Source: Bathymodiolus brooksi (lineage: Eukaryota > Mollusca > Bivalvia > Mytilida > Modiolidae). Taken from it: 64,000 bases of DNA. The translations under genes and the position numbers were made by a program. Where the stretch lies: NCBI GenBank assembly GCA_963680875.1, contig OY804579.1:80961095-81025094 (forward strand), given 5' to 3'. The notes beneath the pieces are model-generated. The model was not told the origin of the DNA, did no database searches, and saw only the letters and a program-made list of their open reading frames with translations. Positions 56,443-64,000 of this stretch are shown piece after piece (position 1 is the first letter of the stretch; each line of letters begins with the position of its first letter).

Positions 56443-56514
56443 TAAAGTTTGGTCATATTGTGGATGATATGTGATATGAATACATAACACTACATGTTCT
56501 TGACAAATAATTAC

Positions 56515-56644
56515 CTCGTTCAATCTTAAACAATGCCAATCCCTTCTCAGACGAGCAGAACACATCGTTGTAAAACTGGCAACTTTTAATGCAAGTTGTT
56601 GTCGTGACAACTGTTTTAGGCGTGGTAACACATTGGCACATTTT
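56515..56644 (-). CDS. Receptor exon 4 (WSC half), copy 2, acceptor shifted by 3 bases
   Basis: The copy 1 acceptor ttattctagaag has become ttattcttgaag. The first AG is lost, but the second AG of the tandem acceptor lies three bases on and keeps the frame, removing one Lys. The rest reads KMCQC, TCIKSC and FCSSEKG as in copy 1. The donor GTAATT is unchanged. Confidence 0.6.
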
Positions 56645-56841
56645 CTTCAAGAATAATAAACATGTACTTGATATTTCAAGATAAGAATGTACAAATGATG
56701 AATATGAAATATTGTTATAAAACTAAGGTTTATCTCACTGCTCTTCGATATGTTTGCTTTTATAATGCAGGTAGCAAGTACTACTTAAAAAGGTAAACAC
56801 ACACACACTCTCACAGATAAATGCGCCTGATGGACTAAGGA

Positions 56842-57086
56842 GGGGGCATGGTGTTTAGCGCCATTTTCAACAATATTTCAGTTATATCATGGCGGTCAGT
56901 TTTATTGTTGGAGGAAACCGAAGTGCTCAGAGAAAACCACTGACCTGTCGCAAGTCACTTACAAATTTTATAACATAATGTTACATCGAGTACACCTCAT
57001 CTGAGCGGGATTCGAACACACAACTTCAGTAGTGATAGGCACTGATTACATACGTAATTGTAGATCCAACTACCACGACAGCTCCG
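56842..57086 (-). mobile_element. tRNA-derived SINE, full length (copy 2)
   Basis: Counterpart of 23,173-23,416. Confidence 0.85.
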
Positions 57087-57357
57087 ATAGACTAACGAAG
57101 TATCAATATCACTGATGACTCATGATCTGTTTATACTGTCGTAATTTCTCGCCGGACATTTTCTCTCTTAACGACATTTGTTGGATACTGAGTAGACGGC
57201 GTGTGTTACACTTTAAACAGAAAATGCACACTATTCCGGAGAACTCGAATTCACCTTCAATTTTGTAAACGGTCTATACAGAGAATTTGTGGAACGGTGT
57301 CCAGATGACAATAATAGATATAACAATTCCCACAGACGTTTTAGGAATGATGTCCAG

Positions 57358-57527
57358 GTGATCTGAGTTCTCCCCCAATTTTTAGTGGGGTTCGTTTTAC
57401 TCGATCTTTAGTTTTATGTGTATGTTTTGTAGATCGTAGTTTGTCTTTTGTACTTTTTCTTTTGATCATTGTGTTGTCTGTTCTTCTTCGATGTACGGAT
57501 TCTGATTACACATTTGGTATCTTCCAA
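57358..57527 (+). repeat. Mytilid-type dispersed repeat (copy 2)
   Basis: Counterpart of 23,690-23,860. Confidence 0.65.
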
Positions 57528-57657
57528 CTCGTCTAGACATAACCATTCCTACAGATGTGTTGTGGAACGGTGTCCACAGGACAATGATATATTTAATAAT
57601 TCTCACAGAGGTTTTGTTGAACGATATCCACATGACAACAATAGTTAAAAGACTTAC

Positions 57658-57811
57658 GTAATAAATAAAATAATTTGTCTTTGTGAAACATTGGGCCACA
57701 CAGTCAAATATACTGGTTTTCTCGGTTGCGTTGTTTTCGTCTGGGAAGTACTGCCTTAATAATATTGCTTAATAGCGTTTATAGGTCCACTAACATCCAA
57801 ATCAAGACATC
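57658..57811 (-). pseudogene. Receptor exon 3 (WSC half), copy 2, frameshifted
   Basis: 154 bp against 155 in copy 1. One base is lost in the AAGCAAATAATATTAAG region (plus strand around 57,750-57,770), so the frame reads ..INAIKQYY and stops. The acceptor and the GTAAGT donor are retained. The downstream part (VAQCFTKTN, E to Q) would otherwise still match. Confidence 0.75.
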
Positions 57812-58870
57812 CTTGGGAAAATAATAACATAGATTTTATCAGTATGGCATAGTTTCCGTTTAATCGATTAGAAAAAAATAGAGAGGGGGGGTGTAGACAG
57901 AATGTTAACAAGGGCAATATTTGATCTGACCAAATGACGGGGACACAATAATCATTTATATAATCAAACAATAGTCGGCCTTGTTAAATATCTTAGCCAT
58001 AAAGATGATACAAATAGTATGGACTAAAATGCATTTTTAACTGTTATGAATACAGTATTGGTTTTTCACACAACATAGCTATCTCTATGCAGGTGTATAA
58101 TGACAGGGTTTTGTTAAGCGGTATTATTGATTGACCCATCGATTTCTAATCAATGAGGGTTTTAATGTACCCAAAACTACATCAGCTGATTATTGCATTT
58201 TGATAATTAATACCTTAGTTCTAATAGAAAACCAAAAAATTCAAAATATTCAAAAAATGTTTCGACAATACATGTTTCCTGGTGTAAACTTATTAGGTGT
58301 AGGTAAATACAGTACCAATCTGTGGAAATTAATTGGCAGTCTTTATCAAGTACACGTCGCCATAGTAGCATACCTAAAACGTGGCTATAGACCATGATTG
58401 CATAGATAGATGGAAATCTCCAACTACTGTACTATCGCTGATGTTGATAACCAACTACCACACTATCGCTGCTACATGTATTGTACCCAAACAACAAGTG
58501 ACGAATTTAGATCAAGAGAGGCTCTAGACATCTCCACTTGTGAGACACCTCTCAATCCCCTACTCTCACGACTGTAAGAAATGACTATGACAGTATCAAA
58601 AATATTATACACTTTTACCGGAGGCTACCTAGATTTTGAGGTCCTTGACCTCAGTCTGCCAGGTCTATTTGTAAATATGGCACTGCAAGCAACAATATAT
58701 CTGACAGGCTTAAACAAATATGATTCACAAATTGTATATTAATATTTCATATTTCAATTATTTTTTAAAGAAATATTAACATGCTCCTGTTTTTATTGTC
58801 GTTTTTTGTGTTATTTTGTTGTTTTAATTTCTCATGTAATATTTATCTTCATGTAAAAATAAATAATGAC

Positions 58871-59017
58871 CATCAAAATGAGCCCAGTCGTTTACATTCA
58901 CACAAGAAGCAGTCCATGCCGTAACATGTTGATCTAGTTGTAGTTCTGGATTCTTATTCTGTTCTACTTCACTCTTGGTCGGGACGTCACACTGTTCTTT
59001 TATCTCGTTCCATGAAG
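58871..59017 (-). CDS. Receptor exon 2, copy 2
   Basis: 147 bp, open, phase 1-1. The donor is G|GTCATT, closer to consensus than the A|GTCATT of copy 1. It joins exon 3 as Gly-Cys where copy 1 gives Arg-Cys. It contains SWNEIKEQCDVP and WTASC. Confidence 0.6.
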
Positions 59018-59052
59018 CTTAAATATATCAACATATATTATATATTAAATTA

Positions 59053-59265
59053 AATAAGAAGTGTTTGAAGATACAAAAGGGGAAATAAGAATCCGTAAAT
59101 CGAAGAAGAACAGACAACACAATGGCCAAAAGAAAAAGAACAAACAACGATCTACAAGACATACACATAAAACTAAAGATCGAGTAACACAAACCCCACT
59201 AAAACCATGGGTGAACTCGGGTGCTCCGGAAGGGTAAGTAGTGACATCTGTCGTGTTAATCTAGT
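59053..59265 (-). repeat. Mytilid-type dispersed repeat, minus strand (copy 2)
   Basis: Counterpart of 25,440-25,650. Confidence 0.75.
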
Positions 59266-60359
59266 TGCAAACGCGGAGCTAAGTCATGAATAAGGAAGTG
59301 TTTACGACAAGTGGAATATATCGGTGGTCATTTGTGACACAGATATTCCATAACGGTCAACCAAGTCATGGTGGCGCCCGTGAAACTTTGATGACATTTA
59401 TTTAACCAAGAGGAACGTTATTTAAAAGTATTTCTTTAAAAATAAATGTTATGTTTGTTCACTGAATTTGTCCTGAATGTTGTTTGTAGATTATATAATT
59501 GTACTTCCTTTTGTATTGCCAAATGATATTGAATTGTCTTTCATTGAAAGATCATGTGCATTAAATAAAAAAATATGCTTATAATCTTGTCAAAGGAACT
59601 AAAAAGATTGGCAACAAGGATCCCACCAAAACTAGGTGCTGGTGAAGGGTAGACAGTTCCTGCTTTTACTTATAGCACGTAGTTACTCATTGTCAAGTCC
59701 CCTAAAAATATTGTCAGCGATAGATGAAATAAAATATCCACGTAACAGGGAAACAATCCATTGTTATTTGAGAAATGGATATTTCGTTATGGTCACCCAG
59801 TTTGTGATGACTACCGTATGCTATTTATAGCGATGACATCAACATAAGAGCAAGGTATCCTTGTTTGAGTAGCTTTTGCGTCAGCAGCTGAGCTCTGTCA
59901 AGAAAATCACTATACTGGGCACTTAGCGTACGAGTGGTCAAATCTTAACTCTGGTTGCAGTGATGCTGCTGGAATATTGATACTGGTGAAATGGGAAGTT
60001 GACTATTGGAAAAGTGAATGTATCACGTTTGTCGAAGAGTATTTGTAATCTTTTTTGTCGAATTTAAGGTGAAGATCAATAAAATATGCATACAATTAGA
60101 CACCAATGTAGTCATCGATTTAATACTTGTTACCCAGAAAGCTACATGCCAATTCACTGATACTTTGGGGGAACTGTTGTCCCCATAATTGAAGACTTAT
60201 AGTGACTTACATTGTAAAAGCACCACCAATAACGACAGATGCAATTATTATATGGAAAATAAAATGACATCATTAAAAACTTATTTGTGTGTGCTTAAAA
60301 TGTTTGATGCCAAGATGCCAAGATGCAACCATATACTGACAGCATATACATTTCTAAAC

Positions 60360-60494
60360 CTTTCAGGCAAGTGGGACGATTTCTAATATTATACGGTAAT
60401 ATAAAGTGTCCCGGGTATGTATGACAGGCAATAGTCACAAATGTACAAATGCCAGATTTTCCAAAAAGAAAATTGGGATTTATGTTGTAAATAT
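60360..60494 (-). CDS. Possible receptor exon 1, copy 2 (tentative)
   Basis: Counterpart of 27,555-27,689: 135 bp, phase 1-1, same donor AAAG|GTTTAG. The sequence downstream of the donor differs because copy 2 lacks the 820-bp block. Confidence 0.33.
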
Positions 60495-60524
60495 CTTGCT
60501 TGTCCGATCGGAAAACCAGGTATT

Positions 60525-60711
60525 TCACGAAACATCAGATAACTCGCAAAGTACTCGGTATTTCTTTCGGAAACCGCAATTTCTGATCATAATGCACGAT
60601 TTTCTGTAATTCAATTTTCGTTTTCTGCTCTGTACGATTTGCGTTTTTGATTTCAGCATTATGTTTTTCGGTTCCAGTTGACTACAATTGACAAAATTCG
60701 CCTCGTTCAGT
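60525..60711 (-). CDS. Possible terminal exon of a neighbouring gene, copy 2 (tentative)
   Basis: Counterpart of 27,720-27,906 with the same acceptor and stop. One Cys is replaced by Ser (IVQS for IVQC). Confidence 0.28.
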
Positions 60712-60805
60712 CTAAAGAATGCGACGTAAACAATGACCTTTATTCTAGGATGCAACTCACATGACATGTAATATAAACTACATAGCATTTACTATCGAAA
60801 AGGGG

Positions 60806-61058
60806 ACCGTCGTTGTCGTGATCGTATAATAGTTGGACTGATAGCTACCTTAGCAATGAGTGCCTATCTCCACTAAAGTTGTGAGTTTGAATCCCGTATA
60901 TGGCGAGGTGTACTCGATACAATATTATGTGATACAGTTTGTCAGTGACTTGCGACAGGTCAGTAGTTTTCTCCGGGTACTCTGCTTTCCTCTACCAATA
61001 AAACTGACCGCCACGATACATAGCTGAAATATTGTTGAAAGTGGCGTTTAGCACCATA
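60806..61058 (+). mobile_element. tRNA-derived SINE (copy 2 only)
   Basis: Full length: gttgtcgtgatcgtataata ... gttgtgagtttgaatcccgt ... gtggcgtttagcaccataaa. Its first ~20 bases match the head of locus A in copy 1; the rest is replaced there. Confidence 0.85.
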
Positions 61059-61246
61059 AACCAACCAAACCAATCAACTATCAGAAAAAAAACATTTCGC
61101 TGATGAATATGATATACGTTGCGTCACAGAATCCCATTTAGATGTGAATAGTAATAACGATGATCTATTACTTGAATTCTTTTCAAAAACCTTCACCTGA
61201 AAGGATCATAATAATACAGGCGGTTGTCTTCTTATTTATTTTACAG

Positions 61247-61300
61247 ATGATATATCTGTTGAACGTGTAACTGGCTTACAAAGCGACGTCGACGATTTGG
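61247..61300 (+). CDS. Small plus-strand exon, coiled-coil type (tentative)
   Basis: 54 bp, phase 1-1. The acceptor is cttatttattttacag and the donor G|GTGAGC, both strong. It reads DISVERVTGLQSDVDDL; the other two frames stop at once. Heptad-like hydrophobic spacing suggests a coiled coil. It lies in the ~1.29-kb segment missing from copy 1. No neighbouring plus-strand exons were found. Confidence 0.4.
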
Positions 61301-62094
61301 GTGAGCATGCACATTATTTGAATCTATCTAAATTTTATTTTTCCTTCCATTTTTTGGGTGAATATTCATCATCGATTCGTTATTAGCGCAATATATAGTA
61401 ATGTCTTTAATGTACTTCTTTAAAATAACAAATTGTAATTTGGAGAAGACTTCATAAGTTTGCTTAACTTGTGTCTAATCGATTTAATTGGCAAATGAAA
61501 TATGTGTAGACAAATTGAAGAACATCTTGTGGGGATTGGTAATTGATGGTGGTCGTTGAGAGAAAAAAATATCGTATCCAACATTATCCCCTTTATATCA
61601 CAACTTAAACAAATATAGCAATCTCAATTTTTGCTCTCAGCATAATTGAGGACGACACTCTACTCATTTCAGTAAAATCAATTCATCGTAAAATTGTCTC
61701 ATTTCTTGAGAATTGCACACTTGGAAGCACTTGTTTTATACTGTAACTAAACCAACATATCTTTATGATTGATTGGTTATTGAATGCACACAACCATAAT
61801 TCAATATAGCTATACCACCTTTACACATCATTATTGATTTATTGTTCTCAAACCATGAATGATTAAAATAAAAACTTGGATATCTAATGTAGAACACACG
61901 ATGAGTTTCTAGAATAACCTACATCGGGTACGTTCAAATTATAAAGATTGACGAGCTATTCATTGTTATTTCATTACATCCTATTATTAAACAGTCATAG
62001 CAAAAATATTGAGGTGCATGTATGTGTTAGGAATTCGTAGCTTTTAAGAAAAAGCATGTAACATTATGTTTCGCATTGTCAAATTTTTGTATGG
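61301..62094. other. Copy 2-specific segment
   Basis: AT-rich. 61,955-62,090 matches 28,926-29,060 (the spacer before SINE locus B). The rest has no counterpart in the window and no gene or repeat recognised. Confidence 0.5.
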
Positions 62095-62346
62095 TGGTGT
62101 TGTCGTGATCGTGTTGTAGTTGGATTGACCTGTCCAGTCAGTACCTATCATCACTAAAGTTGTGAGTTCGAATCCCGCTCATGGCGATTTGCACTCGATA
62201 CAATATTATGTGATATAGTTTGTCAATGACTTGCAGCAGGTCGGTGGTTTTCTCCGGTTTCCTCCAGCAATAAAACTGGCCGCCACAATATAACTGAAAT
62301 ATTGTTGAAAGTGGCGTTAAACACCATATAACTCTAATCCTAACCC
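62095..62346 (+). mobile_element. tRNA-derived SINE (locus C)
   Basis: Almost identical to locus A from the head onward, same aactctaatcctaaccc tail. Confidence 0.85.
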
Positions 62347-62703
62347 ACATATTATAAAGCAGAATTAAATGTGACATTAAATATTTTATATTATTTATTA
62401 TATCATCCTTATTTAATTTTTTTTAATATAAATTATCGTAGCTTACCTTTCGTTTCGTTGAGAACCAGTTTTGTATATATTTCTGTACTAAAACTAATCA
62501 TTAAGATCAACCATAACATCATGGATTAGGAAAAAAAGTATACAATGATTTGTAACAGGGAAAGTTAATTTTTATTTTCTAAAAATTATTGCGGATGTCA
62601 TGATCTATTATCACATAATAATATTTTTAACTTTACTTCCTAAAGTCATTCAACGCATATCACAACAATAATCTAATATCAAATACATTTAACATGTCAA
62701 TCC

Positions 62704-62763
62704 TCATTCATTCATTCATTCATTCATTCATTCATTCATTCATTCATTCATTCATTCATTCAT
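62704..62763. repeat. (ATTC)15 microsatellite, LINE tail
   Basis: Followed by 62,764-62,858, a minus-strand LINE 3' fragment that is the last sequence shared with copy 1. Confidence 0.9.
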
Positions 62764-62858
62764 TTCTTTATTTCCTCATTACAGAGATTACAGTGAAATA
62801 TGTGATTAAGGTATACAATTCTACAATAACTAATAATAGTAATATTTACAGTATATAA

Positions 62859-64000
62859 ATAATATGGAGTAGGCATTTCCTAGATGCGAGCACAGCATTT
62901 CTGTCTGACCAGTGTTTATATATTTGAGTGAAAGTTGAATATCACAAAATAATAAGAGTTGGCATGGCCAATAGAGAGGACATTAGTATATGAAATTAAA
63001 TGATATCCCCTATGACATCCATTGGAAAGTTAAATGAAGTAGAATAGAAAAGTATGAGAAAAAAGTATGGAATCTTTTATTGTTGCACTAGGAACAGTGC
63101 AAACATTGAAGACTAACTAGTACTAGTACGCGGGTGGTATCAACCATTATAAAGCCTAAAGGGGGTAGTAGACGCCGGTGTCTGTAAAATGAAAGTATGG
63201 TCTTTTAAGTCATAAGAATAGAGTTTTATTACGAAGATATCAATTAATGCAACCAACATACATAAGCAATATTGGCCTATACCATGCTATGTACAGCCGA
63301 TATATATTCATGAAGTGTAAATGATGAATGACATACGGTCAGCGACGTCTTGTCAGCAATATAGGCCCCGGTCAAAGCAGTGCACTGAGGCCCATATCTA
63401 TACAAACACTCGCAGAAATAAAATTATAAATGGTCTATAAAATTAAAAATATATTTCTTGTATTGATACTTCCAACAAAATCAGTGTTTAAAAATTAAAA
63501 ATTATGCGTTATACAACATACATAGATTAGCATGGGGTTCATTTGCTTGTGTCACCACCGGGCAACTGTCCATTGTGCCCATACATAAGACCGCACTGCG
63601 TACGGTTACTTTAATACTGATAATCTTCATTTCGACATTTTAAAGTATGTATATTATTTGGGCCAATATTATGCTATCTCCAAGTGAACAAAATCATTTT
63701 TAATTTTAAAAGAATTATATAGGTACCGCTTTCATCAGACATGTCTCTGCTTTCGTATACAAAATATTTATCAATATTCAATATTTTTTTTATTGGAAAA
63801 AGCAGAGTAGAGGCGTGATATATATATTAAGGCAATATTCGGTATCGAAATCATACTTTTTAAAATTATCTGTGACAAGATTATACAGAGACATATATTC
63901 CTTCTTGTGTAATGTTATTACCTTTTAAAGTTTCAACAACAAGCTGGTTAATAATTTTATAGCATTTATTTTAGAAAGACTGAGTTTGATAAATAATAAC
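62859..64000. other. No gene or repeat recognised
   Basis: AT-rich single-copy sequence to the right of the duplication. No long frame, SINE, LINE or splice-bounded exon was found. Confidence 0.4.

Larger units (their letters stand above)
39096..59017 (-). pseudogene. WSC/lectin-like membrane protein gene, copy 2 (probably disabled)
   Basis: Same exon chain as copy 1: 59017-58871, 57811-57658, 56644-56515, 55645-55520, 47305-47210, 46328-46293, 43135-42980, 42617-42519, 41578-41480, 40214-40141, 39299-39096. Exons 8 and 9, damaged in copy 1, are intact here. However, exon 3 has a 1-bp deletion that cannot be rescued by skipping (phase 1-0), exon 5 has a TAA, exon 4 has lost its first acceptor AG, and the transmembrane exon has a GC donor. 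A full-length product is unlikely unless these bases are assembly errors. Compared with copy 1 the lesions are completely different. Confidence 0.65.
33208..62858. repeat. Segmental duplication, copy 2
   Basis: Second direct copy of bases 1-29,728. It begins within, or exactly at the visible limit of, a dispersed minus-strand repeat (33,022-33,260). It ends in a short LINE 3' fragment: after the shared gtatataaat it diverges from copy 1. Relative to copy 1 it has 22 more 49-bp monomers, 9 fewer 30-bp units, one fewer 39-bp unit, no 282-bp insertion, no 820-bp block, and a 1,287-bp segment that copy 1 lacks. Confidence 0.95.

Noticed and set aside
56263..56631. 122-codon minus-strand frame
   Set aside because: It runs through a SINE and overlaps exon 4 in the wrong frame.

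Overview
The window is AT-rich eukaryotic DNA dominated by introns and repeats. It is most likely from a bivalve mollusc, probably a mytilid mussel. That placement is inferred from the repeats: tRNA-derived SINEs with a molluscan-type core, a dispersed repeat of the kind I recall from Mytilus, and a hammerhead-like 3' module. There is no bacterial or organellar signal. Most apparent open reading frames are shadows of microsatellites, minisatellites or transposon remnants.

The dominant structure is a direct duplication of about 29 kb. Bases 1-29,728 (copy 1, already inside the unit at base 1) recur at 33,208-62,858 (copy 2). By eye the copies differ by roughly one base per hundred plus many indels. 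This is either a young tandem segmental duplication or two haplotypes placed head to tail by the assembler. Large differences are a 49-bp satellite (29 against 51 monomers), a 30-bp minisatellite inside a LINE reverse transcriptase (19 against 10 units), a 39-bp array, a 282-bp element present only in copy 1, an 820-bp block present only in copy 1, and a 1.29-kb segment missing from copy 1 whose ends lie inside SINEs.

Each copy carries one minus-strand multi-exon gene, pieced together here from splice sites, phase continuity and conservation between copies. It runs from about 25.4 kb to 5.9 kb (59.0 to 39.1 kb in copy 2). It encodes the C-terminal ~395 residues of a type I membrane protein: a lectin-like region with a WTA motif, a cysteine pattern like a WSC carbohydrate-binding domain, a second lectin-like cysteine region ending PFLCQ, a Lys-rich Cys segment, two duplicated stalk exons, one transmembrane exon and a 67-residue cytoplasmic tail. 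The N-terminal signal-peptide exon was not found. The LINE and the 49-bp satellite sit in its introns. The copies carry different lesions. Copy 1 has a nonsense codon and a 55-bp deletion, both in frame-neutral (skippable) exons. Copy 2 has a frameshift in a WSC exon, a nonsense codon, a lost acceptor with an AG three bases downstream, and a GC donor. A further receptor-type exon lies just left of the duplication junction (32,783-32,974), and a possible plus-strand exon (61,247-61,300) lies in the segment that copy 1 lacks.

The spacer at 29.7-33.2 kb holds an L2/CR1-like LINE remnant on the minus strand with an (ATTC)n tail, SINEs and the orphan exon. The last kilobase (62,859-64,000) shows nothing recognisable.
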